This document shows positions 11,129 through 19,665 of a stretch of DNA of 64,000 nt, piece after piece (the stretch's first letter is position 1; each line of letters begins with the position of its first letter). The notes under the pieces were generated by a model. It had not been told where the DNA came from. It did no database searches and saw only the letters and a list, made by a program, of their open reading frames with translations. The position numbers and the translations under genes are program-made. Source of the stretch: Azospirillum griseum (GTDB lineage Bacteria > Pseudomonadota > Alphaproteobacteria > Azospirillales > Azospirillaceae); assembly GCF_003966125.1 (NCBI RefSeq), contig NZ_RXMA01000002.1:254469-318468 (forward strand), given 5' to 3'.

Positions 11129-11134
11129 GTCCAA

Positions 11135-11163
11135 GGAGGCGTCCGGCACCACCGGACGCCTCC
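11135..11163. terminator. Hairpin between convergent hydrolase gene and metY
   Basis: A perfect 12-bp stem, GGAGGCGTCCGG (11135-11146) with CCGGACGCCTCC (11152-11163), closes a 5-nt loop. It sits 6 bp past the hydrolase stop and 11 bp from the metY stop. No T-run follows, but position and stem strength suggest a shared terminator. Confidence 0.7.
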
Positions 11164-11174
11164 TCCGTCTGCGT

Positions 11175-12470
11175 TTACCCCAGCGTCTTGTTCAGCGCCT
11201 GATCCAGATCGGCGATGATGTCGGCCACGCTTTCCAGGCCGATGGACAGGCGGATCACATCCGGCCCGGCCCCAGCGGTCGCCTGGCCTTCCGCCGACAA
11301 TTGCCGGTGGGTGGTGGAGGACGGGTGGATGATGAGCGAGCGGCTGTCACCAATGTTGGCGAGATGGCTGAACAGCTCGACGCTTTCCACCAGCGTCACA
11401 CCCGCGTTGTAGCCGCCCTTCACGCCGAAGGTCAGCACCGCGCCCGCTCCCTTGGACAAATATTTCCGCGCGAGGCTGTGATACTTGGACGAGTGCAGAC
11501 CGGCGTAGCTGACCCAGCCAACCGCCGGATGGCTTTCCAGGAATTCCGCCACCGTCTGGGCGTTTTCGACGTGGCGCTGCATGCGCAGCGGCAGGGTTTC
11601 GATGCCGTTCAGGGTGAGGAAGGCGTTTTGCGGCGACTGGCTCGGCCCCAGATCGCGCAGGCCCACGGCGTGGCCGTGGATGGTGAAGGCCAGATGGCCG
11701 AAGGTTTCGTGGAAGCGCAGGCCGTGATAGCCGGGATCCGGCTCGCTCAAGGCCGGGTATTTGCCGGACTTCGACCAGTCAAAGGTCCCGCTGTCCACCA
11801 CCACGCCGCCGACCGAGGTGCCGTTGCCCGACAGGAATTTGGTGGTGGAGTGCACCACCAGCGTCGCCCCCCACTGGATCGGGTTGATGAGGTAGGGCGT
11901 GGCCAGCGTGTTGTCGACGATCAGCGGGATGCCCGCGTCGCTGGCGATGGTGGCGATGGCCTCCAGATCCGTCACAACGCCGCCGGGGTTGGCGAGGCTT
12001 TCGACGAAGATGGCCTTGGTCTTTTCCGTGATCGCGGCGCGGACATTCTCCGGCTCGTCGGTGTTGACGAAGCTCGGCTGCCAGCCGAAGGCGCGCGGGA
12101 AGCTGGTGCCGAACTGGTTGATCGTGCCGCCATACAGCTTCTGCGAAGCGATCACGTGATCGCCCGGGGCCATCAGCGGGAACAGGGCCAGCAATTGCGC
12201 GGCGTGGCCGGAGGAGGTGGCGGTCGCCCCCGCCCCGCCTTCCAGATTGGCCAAGCGCTCTTCCAGAACCGCGACCGTCGGGTTGGTCAGGCGGGAATAG
12301 ATGAAGCCGACCTTTTGCAGGTTGAACAGCGACGCGGCGTCGTCCACGTCGTCAAAGACGAAGCTGGTGGTCTGGTAGATCGGCGTCTGGCGCGCGCCGG
12401 TCGCCGGATCGGGGGCGGCCCCGGCGTGGATGGCGCGTGTCTCAAACCCAAAGCTCTTGTTGGCGCTCAT
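11175..12470 (-). CDS. metY: O-acetylhomoserine sulfhydrylase (MetY-like)
   Basis: This 431-residue PLP enzyme joins O-acetylhomoserine with sulfide to give homocysteine. It has the Cys/Met-metabolism fold: 'TRAIHAGAAPDPATGARQTPIYQTTSF' region at the N terminus (key TRAIHAG and TPIYQTTSF), 'YSRLTNPT', and the PLP lysine in 'VHSTTKFLSGNGTSVGG'. Length and 'GFIYSRLTNPTVAVLE' favour MetY over shorter MetB/MetZ. The start has GAGGGA 6 nt upstream. It follows the CoA-binding gene by 10 bp, in one minus-strand operon with the enoyl-CoA-hydratase-like gene. Confidence 0.93.
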   Translation of the reverse strand: MSANKSFGFETRAIHAGAAPDPATGARQTPIYQTTSFVFDDVDDAASLFNLQKVGFIYSRLTNPTVAVLEERLANLEGGAGATATSSGHAAQLLALFPLMAPGDHVIASQKLYGGTINQFGTSFPRAFGWQPSFVNTDEPENVRAAITEKTKAIFVESLANPGGVVTDLEAIATIASDAGIPLIVDNTLATPYLINPIQWGATLVVHSTTKFLSGNGTSVGGVVVDSGTFDWSKSGKYPALSEPDPGYHGLRFHETFGHLAFTIHGHAVGLRDLGPSQSPQNAFLTLNGIETLPLRMQRHVENAQTVAEFLESHPAVGWVSYAGLHSSKYHSLARKYLSKGAGAVLTFGVKGGYNAGVTLVESVELFSHLANIGDSRSLIIHPSSTTHRQLSAEGQATAGAGPDVIRLSIGLESVADIIADLDQALNKTLG

Positions 12471-12480
12471 GGCGGTTCCC

Positions 12481-12996
12481 TCAGATGAGTTTCTTGAAAA
12501 ACTTCTTCAACGGCTGCTTTTTCGTCTGGATGATGTTGGAATTGACGCCGATGCGGCCGATTTCGCCGTACAGACGCTGAATTTCCATTTTCGGACAGCG
12601 GTTCATCACCACCGTCAGCCCGGCGGCCTCGGCCCGCGCGGCGGCCTCGTCGTTGCGCACGCTCAATTGCATCCACACCACCTTCGCGCCCACGGCGATG
12701 GCCTCGTCGGTCACGCCCCCGGCGGCGGCGGAGTTGCGGAAGATGTCCACCATGTCCGGCGGTTCCGGCAGATCGGCCAGCGATCCATACACCGTTTCGC
12801 CCAGAATGGTTTGACCGGCCAATTTCGGGTTGATCGGAAACACCCGATAACCGTTGTCGCGCAGATACTTCAGCACATAGAAGCTGGCCTTCACCGGGTC
12901 GGCGCTGGCCCCGACGATGGCGATGGTTTTGACGCGGTCCAGCACCCCGCGCAGGAACGCGTCACTGTAGTCGTCGTGGTCAATCTTTTGGGTCAT
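12481..12996 (-). CDS. CoA-binding protein (YccU-type)
   Basis: This 171-residue protein has one CoA_binding Rossmann domain, as in succinyl-CoA ligase alpha but standing alone. The signatures are 'TIAIVGASADPVKASFYVLKYL', seen as IAIVGASADP, then 'GYRVFPINPKLAGQTILG' and 'VVWMQLSVRNDEAAARAEAAG' (WMQLSV), and 'VMNRCPKMEIQRL'. The ATG at 12996 overlaps the upstream stop by 4 bp. It ends in a Lys-rich tail, KKQPLKKFFKKLI. The placement next to metY is common; the true ligand is not shown by sequence. Confidence 0.9.
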   Translation of the reverse strand: MTQKIDHDDYSDAFLRGVLDRVKTIAIVGASADPVKASFYVLKYLRDNGYRVFPINPKLAGQTILGETVYGSLADLPEPPDMVDIFRNSAAAGGVTDEAIAVGAKVVWMQLSVRNDEAAARAEAAGLTVVMNRCPKMEIQRLYGEIGRIGVNSNIIQTKKQPLKKFFKKLI

Positions 12997-13799
12997 TGGC
13001 CGCACCACACCGGTTCGCGCTTTCCAATGAAGGCGTCGATGCCCTCGGCGGCGTCGCGCGCCATCATGTTCTGCGCCATCACCTGGGCGGTGTGGGCGTA
13101 GGCCGCCTCCACATCCAAATCGATCTGGCGGTAGAAAGCCTCCTTGCCGATGGCCAGGGTCAGCGGCGATTTCGACGCGATCTTGTCCGCGACACCGGCC
13201 ACGACCTCGTCCAATTGGTCGACGGGCGTCACCCGGTTGACCAGACCGATGCTCTCGGCGTCCCCGGCGTCGATCAGGTCGCCCAGCAGCAGCATTTCCA
13301 TCGCCGCCTTGCGCCCGACCGCGCGGGTCAACGCCACCATCGGGGTGGAGCAGAACAGCCCGATGTTCACCCCCGGCGTGGCGAAGCGCGCCAGATCGGA
13401 GCAATAGGCCAGATCGCAGGTTGCCACCAATTGGCACCCGGCGGCGGTGGCGATGCCGTGCACCTTGGCGATCACCGGCTGGCGAATCCGGGTGATCGTC
13501 AGCATCAGTTTCGCGCATTGGGCGAACAGGGCGTCATACGCCGCCCGCGTCGGAGTCGCCCGCATCTCCTTCAGATCATGCCCGGCGCAAAAGGCCGAAC
13601 CGGCCCCGGTCAGGATCACCACCCGCACCAACGGGTCGTCGTGGATGGCCTCCAACTCGGTTTGCAAGGCGGCCATCAGGCCGACCGACAGGGCGTTGCG
13701 CGCCTTGGGTCGGTTCAACGTCAGCGTGGTGACGCCCGCGCGGTCCTCGCGCAGCACCAGCGGGGACTCGGCGTCGTGGCGTGGCGGAGCAGCACTCAT
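12993..13799 (-). CDS. Enoyl-CoA hydratase-like protein lacking the usual glutamates
   Basis: This 268-residue crotonase-fold protein contains the oxyanion-hole strand 'AFCAGHDLKEM' and 'VHGIATAAGCQLVATCDL'. In true enoyl-CoA hydratases this region has E in 'GGCEL' and a second E in 'PEV'; here they are Q (GCQLV) and G (ATPGVNIGL). This pattern fits the ECHDC3-like group, not a classic hydratase. The ATG at 13799 was chosen because GGAGG lies 9 nt upstream; the ATG inside that spacer is too close. It starts a minus-strand operon with the CoA-binding gene and metY. Confidence 0.88.
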   Translation of the reverse strand: MSAAPPRHDAESPLVLREDRAGVTTLTLNRPKARNALSVGLMAALQTELEAIHDDPLVRVVILTGAGSAFCAGHDLKEMRATPTRAAYDALFAQCAKLMLTITRIRQPVIAKVHGIATAAGCQLVATCDLAYCSDLARFATPGVNIGLFCSTPMVALTRAVGRKAAMEMLLLGDLIDAGDAESIGLVNRVTPVDQLDEVVAGVADKIASKSPLTLAIGKEAFYRQIDLDVEAAYAHTAQVMAQNMMARDAAEGIDAFIGKREPVWCGQ

Positions 13800-14098
13800 G
13801 GTCGTCATCCTCCCGGTTTTTGGGTCCGTTGTCACGGTTTGTGCGTCCGACGAAGCTTAACCCGCCAACCCACTGGCGAACATGGCACGCAACGGGATGC
13901 AGCCATGAGGCCGCGCGGGTCGGTGCGGCATTCCGCCCCAACCGACAACAACCCATTCAATTGATAGGTTTTGTTCGCTTTCAACCCAACAGCGGGCGTC
14001 GGCTTTTCGGTGGAGTCCGGTGGCGTTTCAGCCCATCATCCACGATGTGACAGCCGGTCACTCTGCGGCGCATTCAACACGCGGTCAGGGGGTTGGGC
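13800..14098. promoter_or_regulatory. Divergent upstream region
   Basis: A 299-bp gap separates the enoyl-CoA-hydratase-like gene (minus) from the histidine kinase (plus). The stretch 13950-14000 is AT-richer and is the likely site of promoters. A GGGGG tract at 14088-14092 precedes the kinase start. I see no tRNA, repeat or clear operator. Confidence 0.4.
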
Positions 14099-16339
14099 AT
14101 GGAGCGTGCCGAAACGATTGATTGGCGCGCGGTGTTCGCCGCGACCCCTGCGCCGACCTGCATCGTGAGCAGCGACGGCAGCGTGATCGAGGGGAACGCT
14201 CCCTTTGCCGCGCTGGTCGGTCATCCGGTTGATGAATTGCCCGGTGCCCGCATCGACTCGGTTCTGACCATCGACGGCGGCGTGTGGGCCACCGCAAACG
14301 CCGGTTCGGCCCGCAGCGGCGTGGCCTTCCTGCGCGCCGTGGACGACAGACCCGGCCTGCCCTACACCCTGTCGCCGCTGCCAAACGGCATGTCTCTGCT
14401 GTGGTTGAGCGATGTGGCCGACGAGCATTGCGTCATTTGCAAGGTCTTCTCCAGCCGCGACAAATTCCGCACCGCGATTGACGACCAGTCGGAGGTCATC
14501 GTCCGCATCGACGCGGATTTCCGGGTGACGCTGGTCAACCGTGAATTCGCCGCCCTGTTCGATGAACCGCCTCGCGACCTGATTGACCGCGACCTGCGTG
14601 ATCTGATGCCATCCGTTTCGGCGGACTCGCTGGCCACCTTCGTCGCCCAGGCCAGCCCCAGCGCCCCCACCTCCTCGGCGGAAGAAGCCTGGCCAACCGG
14701 TCGAGCCGGCCCGGACCGCTGGTTCAGTTGGCGGCGTTACGCCGTGTTCGACGCCACCGGACGGTTGACGGCGGTCCAGGCGGTGGGGCGTGACACCACA
14801 CAGCGCCGTGTGGCGGAGCAGGAGCGGCTACGGTTGGTGGCCATGATCGCCCGCAGCCCGGTGATCGGATTGGGTTGGCGCATGGATGGCCGGATGCCGA
14901 TCGACTACGCGGCGGGCAACCTCGGCGGTCTGGGTCTGACGCGGGATCGCTTGCTCGATCCGGCCACCGGTCTGCTCGATCTCGTTCACCCCGATGATGT
15001 TCCGGCCTTGCGCGCCTGGGTCATCACCTGCCCTGACCCCGACAGCCCGGATCCGCACGCGGCCCCTCCCCTGACCTTCCGGGTGCCGACCGGAACCGGG
15101 GAACGCTGGTTGACCTTGAGCGGCTGGCGCAGCGGAACCGGGCGGATGGAAGGGGTCCTGACCGATGTGACCGAACAGCACGACCACGCCCGCGCGATGC
15201 ACGAACGCGAACGCCGTTTTCACGCCATCATCAACAGCGCCAGTGATTTCATGGGTTTGCTGACGCCCGACGGGGTGTTGATCGAGGCCAACGACGCGGC
15301 CCTCCGTTACGCCAGGGTCGAGGCCGCCGATGTGTTCGGGCGGCCATTCTGGGACACACCCTGGTGGCACAACTCGACCGACGTTGATCTTCTGCGGGCC
15401 GGTCTGTTGCGGGCAGCGGCGGGGGAGGCCATCCGCTTCGAAACCGTGCACCGTCCTCTCAACCAACCGTCGATCCACGTGGATTTCAGCCTGCGCCCGA
15501 TGCACGACTCCAGCGGTGCGGTCAGCTTCCTGATCGCCGAAGGGCGGGAAATCACCCGCTACAAACACGCCGAAGCCGAATTGTTGAGCGCCAAGCAACT
15601 GGCGGAGGCAGCAAACCGCTCCAAAACCCAATTCCTGGCGGTGATGAGCCACGAGCTGCGCACCCCCTTGAACGCCGTGTTGGGCTATTCCGAGGTGATC
15701 CAACGCGGCCTGTTCGGTCCCATCGGCAATGACCGTTACGCCGGTTACATCGACGCCATCCACAATTCCGGCCAGCATCTGCTGAACATCACCGACGAGA
15801 TCCTGGAAATCTCGCGCATTGAACTGGGCGTGGTCGAATTGTTCGAGGAGGTCGTTACCGTCAGCGATCTTATGGCCCGGTCCAGCGAATTGCTGGCCAC
15901 CCGCGCCGCCGCCGCCGGGATCACCCTGAGCCTGGACATGGACGATGACCTGCCCCGTTTGCGCTGCGACGCCCGGCGCGTTGTTCAGATTCTGGTGAAT
16001 GTCGGGGCCAACGCGATCAAATTTTCCCCCTTCGGCGGGCGGGTGCGACTGGAAGCGCGCCACCATGCCAAGCCTCCGACCAGCATGGCGGGGCTTCTGT
16101 TTGCCATCCACGACACGGGAACCGGCATTCCCACCGCCGATCTTGACAAGGTGTGGGAACCGTTCGGTCAGGCGGGCAACGCCCACATCAGCGGCGCGGG
16201 CGGCGTTGGTTTGGGCTTGGCCATCACCAAGGCGCTGGTCGAGGCCCATGGCGGTTCCGCCCAGTTGCGCAGCGAACCGGGGAAAGGGACCACCGTAACG
16301 TTGGCGTTCCCCGAAAGCCGGTGTGTGCACGACGAATAA
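14099..16339 (+). CDS. Multi-PAS sensor histidine kinase, apparently soluble
   Basis: This 746-residue kinase has no evident transmembrane segment. About four PAS-like domains fill residues 1-490: one near 10-110, one near 130-230, one near 250-350, and one near 365-490 ('FHAIINSASDFMGLLTPDGV'). Then come the HisKA domain, with phospho-acceptor His518 in 'FLAVMSHELRTPLNAVLGYSE', and the ATPase domain with N-box 'NVGANAIKFSPFGG', G1 'DTGTGIP', F-box 'WEPFGQAG' and G2 'GVGLGLAIT'. The ATG at 14099 follows a GGGGG tract. No response regulator is next to it, so it is an orphan sensor; the signal is unknown. Confidence 0.93.
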   Translation: MERAETIDWRAVFAATPAPTCIVSSDGSVIEGNAPFAALVGHPVDELPGARIDSVLTIDGGVWATANAGSARSGVAFLRAVDDRPGLPYTLSPLPNGMSLLWLSDVADEHCVICKVFSSRDKFRTAIDDQSEVIVRIDADFRVTLVNREFAALFDEPPRDLIDRDLRDLMPSVSADSLATFVAQASPSAPTSSAEEAWPTGRAGPDRWFSWRRYAVFDATGRLTAVQAVGRDTTQRRVAEQERLRLVAMIARSPVIGLGWRMDGRMPIDYAAGNLGGLGLTRDRLLDPATGLLDLVHPDDVPALRAWVITCPDPDSPDPHAAPPLTFRVPTGTGERWLTLSGWRSGTGRMEGVLTDVTEQHDHARAMHERERRFHAIINSASDFMGLLTPDGVLIEANDAALRYARVEAADVFGRPFWDTPWWHNSTDVDLLRAGLLRAAAGEAIRFETVHRPLNQPSIHVDFSLRPMHDSSGAVSFLIAEGREITRYKHAEAELLSAKQLAEAANRSKTQFLAVMSHELRTPLNAVLGYSEVIQRGLFGPIGNDRYAGYIDAIHNSGQHLLNITDEILEISRIELGVVELFEEVVTVSDLMARSSELLATRAAAAGITLSLDMDDDLPRLRCDARRVVQILVNVGANAIKFSPFGGRVRLEARHHAKPPTSMAGLLFAIHDTGTGIPTADLDKVWEPFGQAGNAHISGAGGVGLGLAITKALVEAHGGSAQLRSEPGKGTTVTLAFPESRCVHDE

Positions 16340-16471
16340 CGGCCCAGCCTTTCCGTTCCGGCCACCGGCCCCCTTGCTTCGGCCCTATCGACGAACAGGA
16401 TTGCGCCCTTCAAGCGGCATGGCATCACCCGCGCCCAAAAGACCGCCGTCGCCTGCTTTCCAGGCGAAATG

Positions 16472-16924
16472 TCAAGACGCCCAGCGCGCGGCGGCCGCGT
16501 CGTCGCTCTCCTTGGCCGCGACCCAGCGCTCGCCCTCCGGGGTGGCTTCCAGCTTCCAGAAAGGGGCTTTGGTTTTCAGCCAATCCATCAAGAAGCGGCA
16601 GGACTCGAACGCGGCGTCACGGTGGGCCGACGCGGTGGCGACCAGCACGATGCGGTCGCCCGGCTCCAACCGGCCATGGCGGTGGATGATGAGCACGTCG
16701 TCCAACGGCCAGCGCCGCCGGGCCTCCGCCTCGATCGCCTCCAACTGCTTTTCGGTCATGCCGGGGTAATGCTCCAGCGTCATGGCGCTGACCGGCTGGC
16801 CACCCGCCATGTCGCGCACCAACCCGACGAACAGCGCCACCCCGCCGATGGCGGTCTTGCCCCGCGTCAGCGCCGCGTGTTCGGTGCCAACGTCGAAATC
16901 CTCCGCCTGGACCCGGACCGTCAC
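16472..16924 (-). CDS. moaE: Molybdopterin synthase catalytic subunit MoaE
   Basis: MoaE, with thiocarboxylated MoaD, turns precursor Z (cPMP) into molybdopterin. The 150-residue length is usual. Typical parts are 'GALVxFVG'-type 'GGVALFVGLVRD', 'LEHYPGM', 'IIHRHGRLEPGDRIVLVATAS' (HRHGRL) and the active-site lysines in 'LKTKAPFWKLE'. It is the last gene of the molybdopterin operon and follows moaD by 4 bp. Confidence 0.95.
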   Translation of the reverse strand: MTVRVQAEDFDVGTEHAALTRGKTAIGGVALFVGLVRDMAGGQPVSAMTLEHYPGMTEKQLEAIEAEARRRWPLDDVLIIHRHGRLEPGDRIVLVATASAHRDAAFESCRFLMDWLKTKAPFWKLEATPEGERWVAAKESDDAAAARWAS

Positions 16925-16928
16925 GGCC

Positions 16929-17180
16929 TCAGCCCCCCGTCACCGGTGGGAACAGCGCCACCTCGTCGCCCGGCGACAGCGGATGATCGTAGGGGACATG
17001 CTCCTGATTGACCGCGACCTTGACGACCTTGCTGTTGGCGAGCGCGTCGGCGTGCTGGGGGCTGCGGGTTTTCAGCCAGTCGACCAGCGCGCCGACCGTC
17101 GCAACCCCGGCGGGCGGCTCGACCGTTTCGCTGGCCACACCGATCTTGGTCCGCAACCAGGCGAAATAGAGAATCTTCAT
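16929..17180 (-). CDS. moaD: Molybdopterin synthase sulfur carrier MoaD
   Basis: MoaD is a ubiquitin-like sulfur carrier. The 83-residue protein ends in 'LFPPVTGG', the Gly-Gly that is adenylated and thiocarboxylated. The ATG at 17180 has GAGG 6 nt upstream; a GTG directly before it would add one residue. It lies between moeA and moaE, its usual partner. Confidence 0.94.
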   Translation of the reverse strand: MKILYFAWLRTKIGVASETVEPPAGVATVGALVDWLKTRSPQHADALANSKVVKVAVNQEHVPYDHPLSPGDEVALFPPVTGG

Positions 17181-17195
17181 CACCGAACCTCTTGC

Positions 17196-18449
17196 TCACG
17201 AAACCGCGTTGAAGGGCAGAAAATCGACCAGCATGCCCGGTTCCACCCGCGCCAGATCCTCCGGCAACTCCACCAGCCCATCGGATTCGACCAGGGAGGA
17301 CAGCACCCCGGCCCCCTCGCGCGGGTGTTTGACGACGCACAGCGCGCCGTCCGCGTCGCGCCGGACCGAGGCGCGCAGATACTCGCGCCGTCCGGGTTTC
17401 TTCTTGTGGGCGAAGGCGGCGCGCAGCGGGTAGAGCGTCGGCGCGTCGTCCGCCGCGCCCATCAGGCGCAGCAAAATCGGGCGGGCGATGCGCAGGAAGG
17501 TGACGACCACCGCCACCGGGTTGCCGGGCAGACCGACAAACACCGCCTCCCCCACCCGGCCCAGCGCCACCGGTCGGCCCGGCTTGATCGCCAGCCGCCA
17601 CACATCCAACCGGCCCGTCGCCTCCACCGCCGCCTTGACGTGGTCCTCCTCCCCGGTGGACATGCCGCCGGAGGTGATGAGCGCGTCGTGACTGCGGGCG
17701 GCCTCGGCCAGCCGGTCGCGGATGACCGCCTCCCGGTCGGGCAACAGCCCGAGATCGGTGACGGCGCAGCCCAGCCGGGCCAGCAGCGCCATCAGGGAAT
17801 AGCGGTTGGCGTCATAAACCGCCCCGGCGGGAAGCGCGCTCCCCGGTTCCCGCACCTCGTCGCCGGTGGAAAACACGGCGACGCGCAGCCGCGCGCGCAC
17901 CGCCACGTCGCGACGGCCCAAGGAGGCAAGCAGGCCGATGTCCTCGGGCCGCAAGCGCCGCCCGGCGGTGAGCACCACGGCCCCCCGCGTCACATCCTCC
18001 CCGGCCAGACGGCGGTTCACGCCGCGCCGGATGCCCGGCGGCAGGGTGACGACGCCCTCCTCCGCCCGGCAATCCTCCTGCATGAACACGGTGTCCAGCC
18101 CGGCGGGCATCGGCGCGCCGGTGAAGATGCGCACCGCCTCCCCCGGCTGGGCCGGGCGCGGCAAGGCTTGCCCCGCCGCCACCCGCGCCGTCACCGGCAG
18201 TCGGGTCGGCCCGTTGGGATCGAGATCGTCGAAGCGGACAGCGTAGCCATCGACCGCCGCGTTGTCGTGCGGCGGCACGCTGAAGGGGGCGACATGGTCG
18301 GCGGCCAGCGCCCGGCCAAGCGCATCGGCCAAGGCGACGCTTTCCACCCCCGTCACCGGGCAAACCCGTTCGGCCAGCCGCGCCAGCGCCCGGTCCACCG
18401 TCATCATCTCGCCGCCGAAGGCGAAGCAATCGTTGCTGAGCTGAACCAT
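17196..18449 (-). CDS. moeA: Molybdopterin molybdenumtransferase MoeA
   Basis: MoeA inserts molybdate into adenylated molybdopterin. The 417-residue protein shows 'SVPPHDNAAVDGYAVR', with Asp in DNAAVDGYA, then 'RIFTGAPMPAGLDTVFMQED', 'VFSTGDEV', 'YDANRYSL' and 'SGGMSTGEEDHVK', and 'GLPGNPVAV'. All are standard for the family. The start at 18449 begins 'MVQLSNDCFAFGGEMMTV'. It is cotranscribed with moaD 15 bp downstream and with a HAD phosphatase gene 50 bp upstream. Confidence 0.95.
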   Translation of the reverse strand: MVQLSNDCFAFGGEMMTVDRALARLAERVCPVTGVESVALADALGRALAADHVAPFSVPPHDNAAVDGYAVRFDDLDPNGPTRLPVTARVAAGQALPRPAQPGEAVRIFTGAPMPAGLDTVFMQEDCRAEEGVVTLPPGIRRGVNRRLAGEDVTRGAVVLTAGRRLRPEDIGLLASLGRRDVAVRARLRVAVFSTGDEVREPGSALPAGAVYDANRYSLMALLARLGCAVTDLGLLPDREAVIRDRLAEAARSHDALITSGGMSTGEEDHVKAAVEATGRLDVWRLAIKPGRPVALGRVGEAVFVGLPGNPVAVVVTFLRIARPILLRLMGAADDAPTLYPLRAAFAHKKKPGRREYLRASVRRDADGALCVVKHPREGAGVLSSLVESDGLVELPEDLARVEPGMLVDFLPFNAVS

Positions 18450-18499
18450 GATGCGGGCAGTCTAGTCCGCCCGGCCCGGACCTGCGAAGGGGGAAAAGG

Positions 18500-19150
18500 T
18501 CACAGGCGAAAGGCGTCGGCGATCCGTTCCACCCGGTCGAACATGTGATCAGGGCGGCGAGCGGCCAGCGCGTCGGCGCTGGCGTAGCCCCAGGTGACGG
18601 CCCCGCAGGCGATGCCGACGCGACGCGCGGCCTCGATGTCACGGGTTTCGTCGCCGATGGCGAGGGCGTGATGCGGCGGGATCGTCAGCGCGCGCAACAC
18701 CTGGCGGAACTTCGCCGGTTTGCCGAACAGCGAGGCCCCGCAGGCCAGATGCGTCACCAGCGCCGACAGATCCGGCCCCAACACGCGGCGGATGTTGTCC
18801 GGGGAATTGGAGCTGACCACCGCGATCACCACCCCGCGCGCGTGCAGCGTCCGCAGCAGATCGGGAACGCCGTCGAACAGGGCGATGGCGTTGATGTCGC
18901 TGGCCATCAGGGCGCGCATGTGGCGGGCGATGAAGGGCAGCTTCCACAGCGGAACGCGCAGGTGACGCAGCAGGCTGCGGGTGTCGCAGCCACGCAACCG
19001 CTCCTGCTCCTCCGGTCGCACCGGGCGAAAGCCGTAGCGCGCCGCCACGCCGTTGAGAACCGAGACGAACCAGGGGAAGGAATCCGCCAGCGTGCCGTCA
19101 AAATCAAAAATCACCAGACGGGGCGGCGTGGGCGGTTGCGGTGGGATCAT
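18500..19150 (-). CDS. HAD family phosphatase (Gph-like)
   Basis: This 216-residue haloacid-dehalogenase phosphatase has motif I 'FDFDGTLADSFPWF' with its nucleophilic Asp near residue 14, motif II 'VVSSNSPD', a Lys in 'LFGKPAKF', and motif IV 'AIGDETRDIEAARRVG'. The cap is helical, as in phosphoglycolate phosphatases; the substrate is not assured. The ATG at 19150 overlaps the mobB stop by 4 bp. It sits in the molybdopterin operon with no obvious role there. Confidence 0.88.
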   Translation of the reverse strand: MIPPQPPTPPRLVIFDFDGTLADSFPWFVSVLNGVAARYGFRPVRPEEQERLRGCDTRSLLRHLRVPLWKLPFIARHMRALMASDINAIALFDGVPDLLRTLHARGVVIAVVSSNSPDNIRRVLGPDLSALVTHLACGASLFGKPAKFRQVLRALTIPPHHALAIGDETRDIEAARRVGIACGAVTWGYASADALAARRPDHMFDRVERIADAFRL

Positions 19151-19650
19151 CCCCCCAGCCCACACCGCGCGACGACAAAGGCCGCCACCGCGTCGGCGTC
19201 GTTCAGGTTCAGCACCGGGACCGGGCTGTCCGGCACCGGGCCGTCGCTGGCCACCGCAACGATCCGGGGGTCCTCCGCCGCGATCAGCGGCTTGCCGACC
19301 TCGGCGCGCCAGACCTCGATCTTTTCGTGGGGTTCGCGCTTGAAGCCCTCGATCAGCAGCAGATCGACCGGTGACAGCTTCGCCATCAGGTCGGGCAGGG
19401 TCAGTTCGGGTTCATCGTCGCGCAGTTCGTGCATCAAGGCCCAGCGACGCGGCGAGCTGACCAGCACCTCGGTGGCCCCGGCCATGCGGTGGTTGTGGCT
19501 GTCCTTGCCGGGATGGTCGATGTCAAAGCCCTTGTGGGCGTGCTTGACGGTGGACACGCGCAGGCCGCGCGCCGTCAACGCCGGGATCAGGCGGACGATC
19601 AGCGCGGTCTTGCCGCTGCCGCTCCAGCCGGTCAGTCCAAACACTTTCAT
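19147..19650 (-). CDS. mobB: Molybdopterin-guanine dinucleotide biosynthesis adaptor MobB
   Basis: MobB is a GTP-binding adaptor for molybdenum guanine-dinucleotide cofactor formation. The 167-residue protein has the P-loop 'LTGWSGSGKTAL', 'VSTVKHAHKGFDIDHPGKDS' (typical VKHAHH..D..GKD pattern) and 'LLLIEGFKREPHEKIEVWR'. These are standard. No mobA is in the window. It lies 15 bp past pgsA on the same strand. Confidence 0.94.
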   Translation of the reverse strand: MKVFGLTGWSGSGKTALIVRLIPALTARGLRVSTVKHAHKGFDIDHPGKDSHNHRMAGATEVLVSSPRRWALMHELRDDEPELTLPDLMAKLSPVDLLLIEGFKREPHEKIEVWRAEVGKPLIAAEDPRIVAVASDGPVPDSPVPVLNLNDADAVAAFVVARCGLGG

Positions 19651-19665
19651 CGGGGGCGTTCCAGA

